DNA from: Rhizobium sp. Q54
GTDB lineage: Bacteria > Pseudomonadota > Alphaproteobacteria > UBA2966 > CAIVPW01
DNA length: 42,579 nt
Assembly: GCA_945947575.1 (NCBI GenBank)
Contig: CAMEYM010000023.1
Location: 1-42,579 of the forward strand
Reading direction: 5' to 3'
Both the position numbers and the translations under genes were made by a program. Positions 8,039-17,948 of the stretch are shown one piece after another (within the stretch, counting starts at the first letter, position 1; every line of letters begins with the position of its first letter). The notes under the pieces were generated by a model. It was given only the letters and a program-made list of their open reading frames with translations. It was not told the DNA's origin and made no database searches.

Positions 8039-10816
8039 CTATTCGGCCGCGGGCGCGCGCACCGGCGCCGGCACCGGTTCGTCGGCAAGCGCGGCGAGCA
8101 GCTTCTCGCGCAGGCGCGTGATGCGCGGCTCCGACGTGATCTTGTGGCCGATCAGGTCGCGCACATAGAAGACATCGACGGCGCGCTCGCCGTAGGTGCT
8201 GATGCGCGCGCTGGAGATCGTCACGCCGAAGTCCAGCAGCGCATGGGTGATGGTGAACAGCAGGCCGCGGCGGTCGCGGGCGTTCACCTCGATGATGGTG
8301 AACTTGTCGCTCGCCGCGTTGTCCACCAGCACCCGCGGCTGCACGGTGAAGACGCGCGTGCGGCCTAGGTCGGGGCGCTGGCGCAACACCTTGGCCGGCG
8401 AGACCTTGCCGGTGAGGACTTCCGTGAGTGTCTTCTTCAGCTGCGCGACTTCCTCCGGCCGCGTCATCGGACCGCCGTCCGGGCCCTGCACCCAGAAGCT
8501 TTCGAGCGCCATGCCGTCGTTCAACGTGACGACGCGCGCGTTGACGATGTTGGCGCTGGCCATCGCCATAGCGCCCGCGGCGCCCGCGAACAGGCCGGCG
8601 TAGTCCTGGGCGTACACGGTGACTTCGGATACGCCTTGCTCCGGCAGCGACTCGACGTTGACGACGAGGGAGCCTGCCTCGCGGCCGAGGCCGCGCAAGA
8701 AGCGCGCGTGGCGGAGCTGGATGTCGAGGTCGAAGGAACTCCAGTAGGGGCCGTAGAAGCGCTCCATGTGCGCCTCGCGCTCGGGCGCGGGCCAGTCGGC
8801 GGTGGCGGCGATGAACGCCTGGCGCGCTTCCTCGATGCGCTGCTTGCTGGCGCCGACGATCGACTCGCCCCCCGCCAGGGCGGCTTCGGTCGCGAAGTAG
8901 AGCTCGCGCAACAGCTGCCCCGACCAGCCGTTCCAGCGGCCGGGACCGACGGCGCGGATGTCCGCGACGGTCAGCACCAGCAGCAGGCGCAGGCGCTCGG
9001 GGCTCTGCACCAGGGCGGCGAAGTCGGCGATGGTCTTGGGATCGTGAACGTCGCGGCGGAACGCCGTCTTGCTCATGTCGAGGTGCTTCAGCACGAGCCA
9101 GGCGACCGTCTCCGTCTCCTGCTCCTCCAGCCCCAGCATGGGGCCGACCCGGCCGGCGACGTCAGCGCCGAGCGTCGAATGATCGCCGCCGCGGCCCTTG
9201 GCGATGTCGTGCAGCAGCACGGCGACGAACAGCGCTCGGCGTGAAAGCACCTTGTCGATGATGTCGGTGGCGAGCGGATTCTCCTCGCGCAGCTTGCCGG
9301 ATTCCAACTTAGCCAGCATGCCGATAGCGCGGATGGTGTGCTCATCGACGGTGTACACATGGTACATGTCGTGCTGCATCTGCGCGACGACGCGGCCGAA
9401 GTCCGGCATGAAGCGTCCGAACACGCCGGCTTCGTTGAGCCGCCGCAGCGTCGTCTCGGGATCCTTGCGCGACGTCAGCATCTCGAGGAACAGTTGCGCG
9501 GCACGGCGGTCGGCGCGCAACGCAGCATCGACGTACTTGAGGTTCTGCGTCACAACGCGCAGCGCGTGAGGATGGATGTCGAGGCCGCGCTCTTGCGCTA
9601 GGTGGAACATGCGCAGCATCATCACCGGATCGCGCGCGAATACGCCGGGCTCGCCGACATCGACGCGGCCGCCGGACAGCACGAAGCCGTCCACCATCTC
9701 CGGCTTGTCGCGGCCGACCAGCGGCAGACGGAAGCGCGGACGCCGCTTGTGGCGCTCTTCCAGCACCGCGCAGAAGATGCGCGTGAGGTCGCCGACTTCC
9801 TTGGCGTAGAGATAGTAGTGCTTCATGAAGCGCTCGACCGAGCGCGCGCCGGTGCGCTGCTTGTAGCCGAGCCGCTGGGCGAGTTCGCCTTGGACGTCGA
9901 AGGTGATGCGCTCTTCGGCGCGATTGGTGATGTAGTGCAGCGTGAAGCGCACGCTCCACAGGAAGTCTTCGGCCTTGGTGAAGCGCAGCAACTCGCGCTC
10001 CGTGAACACGCCGCGTGCGACGAGCTCGGCGCGGTCTTCGACCTGGTAGAGGTACTTGCCGATCCAGAACAGCGTGTGCAGATCGCGCAAGCCGCCCTTG
10101 CCGTCCTTGACGTTCGGCTCCACGAGATAGCGCGAGTCGCCGAGCTTCTTGTGGCGCTCGTCGCGCTCGGCGAGCTTCGCCTCGACGAACGCCGGGCCGC
10201 TGTTGGCGATGATTTCGGCGCTGAAGCGCTTGCGCAACTCCTCGAACAGCTGCGCGTCGCCGCTCAGCAGGCGCGCTTCCAGGATCGAGGTGCGGATGGT
10301 GATGTCGATGCGGGAGAGGCGGATGCACTCGTCCACCGAGCGCGACGCGTGGCCGACCTTGAGGCCGAGGTCCCACAGCACGTAGAGCATGTACTCGACG
10401 ACCTGCTCGCCCCACGGCGTCTGCTTGTAGGGAAGCAGGAAGAGCAGATCGACGTCGGACGACGGCGCCATCTCGCCGCGGCCGTAGCCGCCCACGGCGA
10501 TGAACGCGAGCCGCTCGGCCTTGGTCGGGTTGGCGGCCGGGTAGACCGTCTCGGTGGCGTAGGAGAAGAGTGCGCGCGCAACATCGTCGGTCAGGCGGGC
10601 CATGGCGCGCGCGGCGCGCATGCCTCGCTCGCCGGCGTCGAAGCGCGCGCGGATGGCGGCGCGTCCTTCGGCCAAGTGACGCTTGAGTTCGGCGCGCACC
10701 GCTTGGGCCTGGGCCGGGTCGACGCCGCCGGCGGAGACCCCGGCAACGCTACGCAAGTGCTGCACCAGCGTAGGCGGGGCAGTTTGTTTGACCTCGGCAG
10801 GGGCGGGGCGCGGCAT
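8039..10816 (-). CDS. glnD: Bifunctional [protein-PII] uridylyltransferase/uridylyl-removing enzyme
   Basis: About 925 residues. Domains in order: a nucleotidyltransferase with GGYGRGEM and SSDVDLLF (about residues 109-127), a GlnD-specific helical region, an HD phosphohydrolase with LLHDIAKGRGGDHS, and two C-terminal ACT domains (TVYAQDYAGLFAG and EVNARDRRGLLFTIT). It adds UMP to PII proteins when glutamine is low and removes it when glutamine is high, and so sets nitrogen assimilation. The start is uncertain: ATG 10816 has AAAGG at good spacing, while ATG 10834 and TTG 10882 are also in frame. Two short dyads lie just upstream (separate entry). It heads the murJ-trpS transcript. Confidence 0.95.
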   Translation of the reverse strand: MPRPAPAEVKQTAPPTLVQHLRSVAGVSAGGVDPAQAQAVRAELKRHLAEGRAAIRARFDAGERGMRAARAMARLTDDVARALFSYATETVYPAANPTKAERLAFIAVGGYGRGEMAPSSDVDLLFLLPYKQTPWGEQVVEYMLYVLWDLGLKVGHASRSVDECIRLSRIDITIRTSILEARLLSGDAQLFEELRKRFSAEIIANSGPAFVEAKLAERDERHKKLGDSRYLVEPNVKDGKGGLRDLHTLFWIGKYLYQVEDRAELVARGVFTERELLRFTKAEDFLWSVRFTLHYITNRAEERITFDVQGELAQRLGYKQRTGARSVERFMKHYYLYAKEVGDLTRIFCAVLEERHKRRPRFRLPLVGRDKPEMVDGFVLSGGRVDVGEPGVFARDPVMMLRMFHLAQERGLDIHPHALRVVTQNLKYVDAALRADRRAAQLFLEMLTSRKDPETTLRRLNEAGVFGRFMPDFGRVVAQMQHDMYHVYTVDEHTIRAIGMLAKLESGKLREENPLATDIIDKVLSRRALFVAVLLHDIAKGRGGDHSTLGADVAGRVGPMLGLEEQETETVAWLVLKHLDMSKTAFRRDVHDPKTIADFAALVQSPERLRLLLVLTVADIRAVGPGRWNGWSGQLLRELYFATEAALAGGESIVGASKQRIEEARQAFIAATADWPAPEREAHMERFYGPYWSSFDLDIQLRHARFLRGLGREAGSLVVNVESLPEQGVSEVTVYAQDYAGLFAGAAGAMAMASANIVNARVVTLNDGMALESFWVQGPDGGPMTRPEEVAQLKKTLTEVLTGKVSPAKVLRQRPDLGRTRVFTVQPRVLVDNAASDKFTIIEVNARDRRGLLFTITHALLDFGVTISSARISTYGERAVDVFYVRDLIGHKITSEPRITRLREKLLAALADEPVPAPVRAPAAE

Positions 10817-10839
10817 TCCGGGCCTTTTCTGCATCCGTT

Positions 10840-10889
10840 CAAGCACATGCTTGGGCGAAACGCCAGATGCTGGACACGGCAATTGCCGT
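10840..10889. promoter_or_regulatory. Two dyads in the glnD leader
   Basis: ACGGCAATTGCCGT (10876-10889) is a perfect 14-bp palindrome. CAAGCA-CA-TGCTTG (10840-10853) is a second dyad with 6-bp arms. Both lie within about 75 bp upstream of the preferred glnD start; the second sits close to the alternative ATG. They could be operators. They do not match the NtrC consensus TGCACC-N5-GGTGCA. Confidence 0.3.
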
Positions 10890-11066
10890 CTTTCGGAGGG
10901 CGCGCGGCGTGCCGAAACACCCCTTTTGCACAGTGCCGACCGGCGCAGCGTCCGCCCATATCGGAATGGCTGCGCCTAGTGGATCGAATGGGACGCGAAT
11001 CGCCGGGCGCGGCGCCTTCACGTTCGACTCCGGGGACGCGCGCGCGCAACGGCGCGACGCGCGTTC

Positions 11067-13724
11067 CTATTCTTTCTTGCTCAGGGTCTTGAGCCGGTAG
11101 AGCAGCTCTAACGCCTCCTTGGGCGAGAGATCGTCGGGGCGAACGTCTGCGAGCGCAGCCTCGACCGCAGACGGCTGCGACGCCCGCACGGCAGGCCGCG
11201 GCTGGGACGAGAACAGCGGCAGGTCGGCGGCGAGCCGCACCGCGGCGCTCACTGGTTCGTCCTTCTCCAACTGTCCGAGCACTTCGGTCGCGCGCGAGAC
11301 GACGGCAGGCGGCAAGCCGGCGAGCTTGGCGACCTGGATGCCGTAGCTCGCTTCGGCGGCGCCGCGCACGACCTCGTGCAGGAAGACGACGTCGCCCTGC
11401 CACTCCTTCACCCGCACGGTGTAGTTGGCGAGCGCCGGCAGGCGGCCGGCGAGCGAGACGAGCTCGTGGTAGTGCGTGGCGAACAGGGCGCGGCAGCGAT
11501 TGACCTCGTGCAGGTGCTCGATCACCGCCCAGGCGATCGATAGGCCGTCGTAGGTGGCGGTGCCGCGGCCGATCTCGTCGAGGATGACGAGGGCGCGCTC
11601 GCCGGATTGATTCAGGATCGCGGCGGTCTCGACCATCTCGACCATGAAGGTGGAGCGGCCGCGGGCGAGATCGTCGGCGGCGCCGACACGGCTGAACAGG
11701 CGATCGACGATACCGATGTGCGCCGACTCCGTCGGCACGAACGCGCCCATCTGCGCGAGCACCGCGATCAGGGCGTTCTGGCGCAGGAACGTGCTCTTGC
11801 CGGCCATGTTGGGGCCGGTCATCAGCCACAGACGCTGCTGGCCGAGATCGCAGTCGTTGGGCACGAACGCGGACTCGCGTCCCCGCGCAAGCGCCGCCTC
11901 GACCACCGGATGGCGGCCGCGCACGACGTTGAACGCGAGGCTCATGTCGACGAGCGGGCGGCACCAATTCCGCTCCTGCGCAAGCTCGGCGAGCGCGCTG
12001 GCAACATCGACCGCCGCCAATGCGCGCGCCGCGCGTGCGACATCGTCCGCAAGGAGGCGCAGTTCTTGAATAAAGTCCTCGAACAGGTTCAGTTCGAGCT
12101 TGAGCGCCTGGTCGGCGGCCTCGGAGATCTTGCGCTCGAGCCCGGTGAGCTCGACGGTCGAGAACCGCGCCGCGTTCGCCATGGTCTGGCGGTGGTGGAA
12201 GCGACCGCCCGATGCGGTCAGCTTGTCGGCGTTCGCGGTCCCGACCTCGACGAAATAGCCGAGCACATTGTTGTGGGCGATCTTCAGCCGCTGCACGCCT
12301 GTCTCCGCGGCGTAGCGCGCCTGCAGATCCAAGATCAGGCGACGGCTTTCGTCGCGCAGCGCGAGCAATTCATCGAGGCGCGGACTGTAGCCCTTGGCGA
12401 TGAAGCCGCCGTCGCGCGTCAGCGCCGGCAGATCGGGCACCAGCGCGCTTCCCATCTTGTCGATGAACGTCTGGTGGTCGCCGAGGTCGCGGAGGGACTG
12501 CTGGATGCCCGCGGGCGCGTCCGTCGCGGCGGCAATCGTGTCGCGCAGGCGCGCCGCACGCGCGAGGCCCTGGGCGATCGCGGCGAGGTCGCGCGGGCCG
12601 CCGCGGCCGACGAGGCCGCGCATCAAGGAGCGCTCGATATCCGGGGCGCGCGCCAGGTGCTCGCGCACGCCCGCGCGCGCCGACGCTTGGCCCGCGAACC
12701 AAGCGACGTCGTCGAGACGCGCGTTGATGACGGCCGCGTCGGTAAGCGGCGACGACAGGCGGGCCGCCAGCAGGCGGGCACCGGCGCCGGTAAGCGTGCG
12801 ATCAATGGTCTCGAGCAGGCTGCCCTTGCGCTCGTTGGTGAGGGTGCGCACGAGCTCAAGGTTGCGCCGGGTCGCGGCATCGATGGCCATGGCGGCGCCG
12901 GCAGCGATGCGGGTGGGTGGCGCGAGCCGCGGCGCTTGGCCGCGCTGGGTGCGCTCGACGTAGTCCACGAGCGCGCCGGCGGCGGCGAGCTCGGCGCGCG
13001 CGAACGCGCCGAACGCGTCCAAGGTGGCGACGCCGTAGACCCGTTTCAGGGTGCGCTCGCCGACGGCGCTGTCGAACGGCGCGGCCGGGAGCACGGTCAG
13101 TACCGGCTTCCAGTCGGCGAGCGCCTCGAACAACTCCGGCCGTTGAATGAGGGAATCGGCGACCAGGATCTCCCCGGCAGCGAGACGCGCAAGTTCGGCG
13201 GGCAGGCCGGCAAGCTGGATCGGCGCGACACAGAACTCGCCGGTGGAGATGTCGATCCACGCCAGCGCAAGTTCGCCGGCGGCATGGGCGAGCGCCGCCA
13301 GGTAGTTGTGGGCGCGCGCGTCGAGAAGCGTCTCTTCGGTCAGCGTGCCCGGCGTGACGACACGCACGACGGCTCGTGCCACCACCGCCTTCGAGCCACG
13401 CTTCTTGGTTTCTTCGGGGTCTTCGGTCTGCTCGCAGATGGCGACCTTGAAGCCCTTGCGGATCAGGCGTTGCAGGTACGACTCATAAGAGTGCACCGGC
13501 ACGCCGCACATGGGGATGTCGTTGTCCTGATGCTTGCCGCGCTTGGTGAGCACGATGTCGAGCGCCGCCGAGGCGACGACGGCGTCCTCGAAGAACAGCT
13601 CGTAGAAGTCGCCCATCCGGTAGAACAACAAGTGATCCGGATGCTCGGCCTTGATGGCCAGGAATTGCGCGAGCAACGGCGAGGCTTCCGCCGCCTTGGT
13701 GGTGTCGCGCGCCTTCGGCTCCAT
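11067..13724 (-). CDS. mutS: DNA mismatch repair protein MutS
   Basis: 885 residues from the ATG at 13724; a GTG three codons upstream (13733) is also possible. The mismatch-recognition motif [11 protein letters not shown] places Phe40 and Glu42 at the mismatch-reading positions. The C-terminal ABC-type ATPase has Walker [12 protein letters not shown] (about residue 635), Walker [17 protein letters not shown], and a late helix-turn-helix region ([18 protein letters not shown]). It binds mispaired bases and recruits MutL. The length fits the MutS1 family. No mutL is in the window. It lies about 250 bp upstream of glnD, a gap larger than those inside the glnD-murJ-trpS group, so the two may be transcribed separately. 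Confidence 0.97.
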   Translation of the reverse strand: MEPKARDTTKAAEASPLLAQFLAIKAEHPDHLLFYRMGDFYELFFEDAVVASAALDIVLTKRGKHQDNDIPMCGVPVHSYESYLQRLIRKGFKVAICEQTEDPEETKKRGSKAVVARAVVRVVTPGTLTEETLLDARAHNYLAALAHAAGELALAWIDISTGEFCVAPIQLAGLPAELARLAAGEILVADSLIQRPELFEALADWKPVLTVLPAAPFDSAVGERTLKRVYGVATLDAFGAFARAELAAAGALVDYVERTQRGQAPRLAPPTRIAAGAAMAIDAATRRNLELVRTLTNERKGSLLETIDRTLTGAGARLLAARLSSPLTDAAVINARLDDVAWFAGQASARAGVREHLARAPDIERSLMRGLVGRGGPRDLAAIAQGLARAARLRDTIAAATDAPAGIQQSLRDLGDHQTFIDKMGSALVPDLPALTRDGGFIAKGYSPRLDELLALRDESRRLILDLQARYAAETGVQRLKIAHNNVLGYFVEVGTANADKLTASGGRFHHRQTMANAARFSTVELTGLERKISEAADQALKLELNLFEDFIQELRLLADDVARAARALAAVDVASALAELAQERNWCRPLVDMSLAFNVVRGRHPVVEAALARGRESAFVPNDCDLGQQRLWLMTGPNMAGKSTFLRQNALIAVLAQMGAFVPTESAHIGIVDRLFSRVGAADDLARGRSTFMVEMVETAAILNQSGERALVILDEIGRGTATYDGLSIAWAVIEHLHEVNRCRALFATHYHELVSLAGRLPALANYTVRVKEWQGDVVFLHEVVRGAAEASYGIQVAKLAGLPPAVVSRATEVLGQLEKDEPVSAAVRLAADLPLFSSQPRPAVRASQPSAVEAALADVRPDDLSPKEALELLYRLKTLSKKE

Positions 13725-13779
13725 GGGGCGCACGGTATCAGCCCGCGCGGAGACGAGCGACGGGTCAAGGCGACCGGAG

Positions 13780-14289
13780 CTACGCGCCCAGCAGCGCGCG
13801 GTAGACTTGCGCGGCTTCCGGTCCGAAGCAGACGAATGTCACTTCGGTCACGCCCGGATGACGCGCGAGCGACTGGCGCACGGAGGCGACCGCGATGGCC
13901 GCGGCGCGCTGCGGCGGGAACCGGTAAGCGCCCGTGCTGATCGCGGGAAACGCCACGCTGCGCAGATGGTTCTCCGCGGCGAGGGCGATGCACCGCCGAT
14001 AGCAGCGCGCGAGCAACTCCTCCTCGCCATGATTGCCGCCGAGCCACACTGGGCCGACGGTGTGGAGGACGTGGCGCGCCGGCAGGTCGTAGCCCTGGGT
14101 GATCTTGGCATCGCCGGTGGCGCAGCCGCCCAGGGTGCGGCACTCATCGAGCAAACGCGGCCCGGCGGCGCGGTGGATCGCGCCATCGACGCCGCTGCCG
14201 CCCGATAGGGTCGAGTTGGCGGCGTTGACGATGGCATCGACGGCAAGCTTGGTGATGTCGCCTTCGATAACGCGCAGCATCGCGCTCAT
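13780..14289 (-). CDS. Macro domain protein, probable O-acetyl-ADP-ribose deacetylase
   Basis: 169 residues, a stand-alone macro domain: [17 protein letters not shown], then [14 protein letters not shown] (the glycine-rich ADP-ribose loop) and [12 protein letters not shown]. This layout is that of the YmdB/MacroD class, which hydrolyses O-acetyl-ADP-ribose and removes ADP-ribose from acidic side chains. Two in-frame ATGs (14289, 14280) are 9 bp apart and neither has a clear ribosome site; I chose the first. It is divergent from the Nudix gene with 45 bp between them. A macro domain beside a Nudix hydrolase would fit ADP-ribose turnover, but the Nudix substrate is not certain. Confidence 0.92.
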   Translation of the reverse strand: MSAMLRVIEGDITKLAVDAIVNAANSTLSGGSGVDGAIHRAAGPRLLDECRTLGGCATGDAKITQGYDLPARHVLHTVGPVWLGGNHGEEELLARCYRRCIALAAENHLRSVAFPAISTGAYRFPPQRAAAIAVASVRQSLARHPGVTEVTFVCFGPEAAQVYRALLGA

Positions 14290-14334
14290 TCGGCCGAGCT
14301 TGACCGCCCGCCGCGAGCCCCGCAAGGTCCCGCC

Positions 14335-14814
14335 ATGACGTTCGGAAGCGTTCCGGTGCAATGCCGCGCCGTTGGCGTGGTGGTCCTGGCGGGCAGTGGC
14401 GCCGGTACGCGCGTGCTTCTGGTCAAGCGCGGCACGGGGTCTTTCATCGGCGAGTGGGGCCTGATCACCGGCCGCATCGAGGCGGACGAGCCGGCGTGGC
14501 AGGCGGCCGTGCGCGAGGTCCAAGAAGAGGCGGGACTCGCGACGGTGCACCTCTACTCCGCGGGCTACTGCGAGAGCTTCTACGAGCCGGCCGGCAATAC
14601 CCTGGAGATCGTGCCGATGTTCGTGGCCTCGGTCGCCGCGCCTGCCGCTGTCACCCTCAACGACGAGAATACGGACTTCCGTTGGGTGACGGCCCGCGAG
14701 GCGCTCGAGCTGGTGCCGTTCCACGGCCATCGCATCGCGCTGGGTGGTGTCATTCACGACTTCGTCGAGCGGCCGGTGCAGGAGTGGCGGCGCATTCGTC
14801 AGCACCAGCCGTGA
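14335..14814 (+). CDS. Nudix hydrolase
   Basis: 159 residues. The Nudix box is complete and spans [20 protein letters not shown] plus AGL (G-x5-E-x7-R-E-x-x-E-E-x-G). It is followed by a [19 protein letters not shown] strand and [15 protein letters not shown]. The C-terminal pattern resembles dihydroneopterin triphosphate or dATP pyrophosphohydrolases (NudB group), but the substrate is an inference. Enzymes of this fold cleave a nucleoside diphosphate linked to another group, using Mg2+. Its TGA stop overlaps the ATG of the next frame by one base (TGATG), so the two are probably translationally coupled. Confidence 0.92.
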   Translation: MTFGSVPVQCRAVGVVVLAGSGAGTRVLLVKRGTGSFIGEWGLITGRIEADEPAWQAAVREVQEEAGLATVHLYSAGYCESFYEPAGNTLEIVPMFVASVAAPAAVTLNDENTDFRWVTAREALELVPFHGHRIALGGVIHDFVERPVQEWRRIRQHQP

Positions 14815-15533
14815 TGCCGCCCGCCTGCCAAGTGTGCGGCAACGCCGCGGTCGCGCCGTACCACGCGGACGCGCAAGGCGCGTTGTACCGGTGCGCGGCG
14901 TGCACGTTCGTCTTCCTGCATCCGATCCCGTCCGCCGACGTGCAGGCCGGCCTGTACGAAGCGGAGGGCATCGGCGCGCGCTATTTCCCCAAGGCCGAGC
15001 GCAAGCTGGCGCGGGCGCGCGGACGTATGCGCAAGCTGCAGCGATTCGCGCCGCGCGGTCACTTCCTCGACGCCGGCTGCAACGGCGGCTTCATGGTGGA
15101 GGCTGCGCGGCAGGCCGGCTTCGAGGCGGTGGGAGTCGAGCCCGATCCCGCGTCGGTCTCGTGGGCGATGGAGCACTTCCCCGCCAACCGCTTCGTGGTC
15201 GCCACCATCGAGCAGTTCGCGGACGGCGCGGATGAGGCATTCGACGCGGTGTACTGATCCGAGGTCATCGAGCACGCGCCGGACGCCAACCGGTTTGCCG
15301 CGGCGTTGGCCTCGTTGATGCGGCCAGGAGCGGCGCTGTTTCTGACGACGCCCGACGTCGGGCATTGGCGGCGGCCGCCGCTGGCGCGATGGGACGCCTA
15401 CAAGCCGCCCGAGCACTGCCTGTACTTCACGCCGCGCAGTCTCACGCAGCTATTGCGCAAGCACGGCCTCGAGGTCGCCGAGCGGGCGTTCGCCTGGAAG
15501 CCCGGCATCAAGGTCATCGCGCGCCGCGTCTAG
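14814..15533 (+). pseudogene. Class I SAM methyltransferase, interrupted by an in-frame TGA
   Basis: One frame of 240 codons encodes a full-length methyltransferase except for a TGA at 15255-15257. The first half has a zinc-like knuckle (CQVCGN and YRCAAC), then SAM motif [11 protein letters not shown] and acidic loop VGVEPD. The second half resumes at once in the same frame with SEVIEHAP and continues to KPPEHCLYFTPRSLTQLL and IARRV. The interrupted spot reads FDAVY-stop-SEVIEH, where relatives often have Cys, so a single TGC to TGA change would explain it. No frameshift or other lesion is visible, which points to a very recent loss, a sequencing error, or (least likely) readthrough. It follows the Nudix gene with a one-base overlap. 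Confidence 0.8.
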
Positions 15534-15577
15534 AACCGCATACCTGCGCGCAGGCACCCTGCGGAGTAGAGCAAAGA

Positions 15578-16627
15578 CTAGAGGGGCTGGGCCTCGGTGA
15601 CCGGGACATCGACGGTGTAGGCACGGCCGTCGCGGACCACCGACAAGCGTACCGCCTTCCCGCCGGGCCGGATCAACGAAACGCGGTTGTTGAGCTCGCG
15701 CGCGTTGCGAATCTGGGCACCGTTGACGGCGAGCACGACGTCGTTGACCGAAAGACCGGCGCGTTCGGCGGTCGAACCCGGCTCGACGCCCTTGATGAGG
15801 GCGCCGACCTTGCCGAAGCGCGCGAACTGCGCGGGCGCGAGGTCTGCGGCACTGACGCCGAGACGACCGCGCTTGATGTCGCCGTACGCCACCAGCTGGT
15901 CCATGACGGCGCGGGCGACATCGATGGGAACCGCAAAGCTGATGCCCATCGCCATGGCGCCGTTGGGCGGTCCGTAGATCGCGGCATTGATGCCGACCAG
16001 GCGGCCCTGGGTATCGATGAGCGCGCCGCCGGAGTTGCCGGGATTGATGGACGCATCGGTCTGGATGAACTCTTCGTGGCGCTCGGCATTGAGACCGCCG
16101 CGCCCCAGCGCGCTGACGATGCCGGATGTCACCGACTGGCCGAGCCCGAACGGATTGCCAATGGCAATGACGAAGTCGCCGACGCGCAGGGTGGATGGAT
16201 CGCCGAGCGGAACGGCGGTGAGATCTGCCGGGGAGATGCGGAGCACGGCGATGTCGGTGGCCACGTCGCCGCCGATGACTTTCGCTTCGAGCGCACGGCC
16301 GTCGTGCAGGGTGACGGCGACCGATGTAGCGCCGTTGACGACATGATGGCTGGTCAGGATGTGACCCTTCGCGGCATCGACGATGACGCCGGAGCCTTCG
16401 CTTTGACCGCGCTTGGGCAGGCCGACGACGCGCACCGAGGAGCGCACGACGCCCGATGCCACGACGCTGACGATCGCCGGCGCGGCCGCCTCGAGAACCG
16501 GCGCCAGCGTGAAGACGCCGCGCGTCTCATCGAGCGGAATGCCGGCGCCCCAAGCCGGAGCGACCATACCGACCAAGAACCCAATGATTTGCAGCGCGCT
16601 ACGCGCGATCGCCCCAACTGCGCACAT
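15578..16627 (-). CDS. HtrA/Deg-type serine protease with one PDZ domain (first of two)
   Basis: 349 residues from the ATG at 16627, which has AGGGA about 5 nt upstream. Residues 10-27 form a signal peptide or membrane anchor ending WGAG. The trypsin-like domain has the full triad: His95 (LTSHHV), Asp125 (ATDIAVLRI) and Ser199 (NPGNSGGALI). One C-terminal PDZ domain follows (GVEPGSTAERAGLSVNDVV). It is expected to degrade or refold damaged periplasmic proteins. It closely resembles the next gene upstream, and both mature regions begin GIPLDE or GIPIDE, so the two look like a tandem duplication that has since diverged. A strong terminator (16766-16798) separates them, so this copy probably has its own promoter. 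Confidence 0.93.
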   Translation of the reverse strand: MCAVGAIARSALQIIGFLVGMVAPAWGAGIPLDETRGVFTLAPVLEAAAPAIVSVVASGVVRSSVRVVGLPKRGQSEGSGVIVDAAKGHILTSHHVVNGATSVAVTLHDGRALEAKVIGGDVATDIAVLRISPADLTAVPLGDPSTLRVGDFVIAIGNPFGLGQSVTSGIVSALGRGGLNAERHEEFIQTDASINPGNSGGALIDTQGRLVGINAAIYGPPNGAMAMGISFAVPIDVARAVMDQLVAYGDIKRGRLGVSAADLAPAQFARFGKVGALIKGVEPGSTAERAGLSVNDVVLAVNGAQIRNARELNNRVSLIRPGGKAVRLSVVRDGRAYTVDVPVTEAQPL

Positions 16628-16765
16628 GCATTCCCTACGATCCCCCACCTCCAAACGAGGTACCGCAAAGGATAGGGGCAATCTGCCGCGGGGCAATGTG
16701 CGCGAGGGGATAGATGTGCGCCTTCCAAGCGTCAGCTTGGCCGGGAATGCGCAGACAAAGAGAAA

Positions 16766-16798
16766 GCCGCCGCCGGGGAGGGGAATCCCGGCGGCGGC
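16766..16798 (-). terminator. Intrinsic terminator of the second HtrA gene
   Basis: Perfect 12-bp stem: GCCGCCGCCGGG (16766-16777) with CCCGGCGGCGGC (16787-16798) and a 9-nt loop. On the minus strand it is followed by TTTCTCTTTG. It lies 17 bp after the stop codon of the protease gene at 16815-17891. Confidence 0.85.
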
Positions 16799-16814
16799 GT
16801 TGCGCGCGACGTAA

Positions 16815-17891
16815 CTACAGTGTCGGCGCGGTCTCGGTGATCTTCGCCTCGACGGTCTGGCTCCTGCCGTTGCGCAGAACCGTCAGGTTCACGCTGTTGC
16901 CGACTCGCGTCATGGCGACCTTGTTGCGCAGGTCGTTGGCGCCGCGGATGTTCGCGCCGTTGAAGCCGACGACGATGTCGTTCGCGACAAGGCCGGCTTT
17001 CTCGGCGGCCGAACCGGCACGCACCATCTTGATGAGGGCGCCGGCCGAGCCGATCTTGGCGACCTGATCGACGGCGACGTCTTCGATATCGACGCCGAGC
17101 AAGCCGCGCTTCACGTCACCGTACTTGACGACCTGGTCCATCACCGCGCGGGCGATATCGACCGGCACGGCGAAGCCGATGCCGATGTTGCCGCCTGGCC
17201 CGAGGATGGCCGTGTTGATGCCGATGAGGCGGCCCGTCATATCGATGAGCGCGCCACCCGAGTTGCCGGGATTGATGGATGCATCGGTCTGGATGAAGTT
17301 CTCGTAGTTCTCGATGTTGAGGCCACCGCGGCCGAGCGCGCTGATGATGCCCGACGTCACCGTCTGGCCGATGCCGAACGGATTACCGATGGCGATGACG
17401 AAGTCACCGACCTTCAACTGGTCCGGCTCGCCGAACGGAACCGCCGTGAGACGCTCCGCCGCCACCTTCAGGACCGCAATGTCGGTCGCCTGGTCGCTGC
17501 CGACCAAGATTGCATCGAGAGTACGGCCGTCGCTCAGCGTCACGCGAATGGCGCTGGCGTTGTCGATGACGTGGTGATTGGTCAGCACGTAACCCTTGGC
17601 GGCATCGACGATGACGCCCGAGCCCGCGCCCTGCACCTGGCGCTGCTGCGTGGTGCCGTTGCGGGCACGCAGCTCGGCAGTGCCCGAGACCTGGATCTGC
17701 ACGACGCCCGGCGCACGCTGCTCGAGAATGGGCGCCAAGGTCGGAATGCCACCGCGCGCTTCGTCGATCGGGATGCCGGCGGCACCGGCGACGAGCGGCG
17801 AGGCAAGCACGAACAGGATGCCGAGCGCGCCGGCCAGTCGGCCGCGGCCCAAGCTCCTGCCGGTCGGGATGTCGGTTGAATTGTTGCCCAT
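16815..17891 (-). CDS. HtrA/Deg-type serine protease with one PDZ domain (second of two)
   Basis: 358 residues from the ATG at 17891, preceded by AGAGG at good spacing. A signal peptide spans about residues 15-38 (hydrophobic GALGILFVLASPLVAG). The triad is intact: His107 (LTNHHV), Asp137 (ATDIAVLKV) and Ser211 (NPGNSGGALI). A single PDZ domain follows (VRAGSAAEKAGLVANDIVVG). DegP and DegQ usually carry two PDZ domains, so this is nearer to the DegS or short HtrA layout. The role is periplasmic protein quality control. A paired 16-bp element lies 106 bp upstream (17997-18040) and matches one before the OmpR-type gene, suggesting control by that regulator. It follows uppP on the same strand after 189 bp. 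Confidence 0.94.
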   Translation of the reverse strand: MGNNSTDIPTGRSLGRGRLAGALGILFVLASPLVAGAAGIPIDEARGGIPTLAPILEQRAPGVVQIQVSGTAELRARNGTTQQRQVQGAGSGVIVDAAKGYVLTNHHVIDNASAIRVTLSDGRTLDAILVGSDQATDIAVLKVAAERLTAVPFGEPDQLKVGDFVIAIGNPFGIGQTVTSGIISALGRGGLNIENYENFIQTDASINPGNSGGALIDMTGRLIGINTAILGPGGNIGIGFAVPVDIARAVMDQVVKYGDVKRGLLGVDIEDVAVDQVAKIGSAGALIKMVRAGSAAEKAGLVANDIVVGFNGANIRGANDLRNKVAMTRVGNSVNLTVLRNGRSQTVEAKITETAPTL

Positions 17892-17948
17892 GTGATCCTC
17901 TTTGAACCTCTGGCCCGGTGTGCCGGATATCCGGCTTCCTGAGGGCAA

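Noticed and set aside
15255-15257. Selenocysteine codon in the methyltransferase
   Set aside because: No convincing SECIS hairpin follows the TGA and no selenocysteine gene is in the window. A simple nonsense change or sequence error is more likely, though it cannot be excluded.
15544-15563. CCTGCGCGCAGG and CGCAGG-CAC-CCTGCG as a terminator between the methyltransferase and protease genes
   Set aside because: The stems are only 6 bp, overlap one another and have no T-run on either side.
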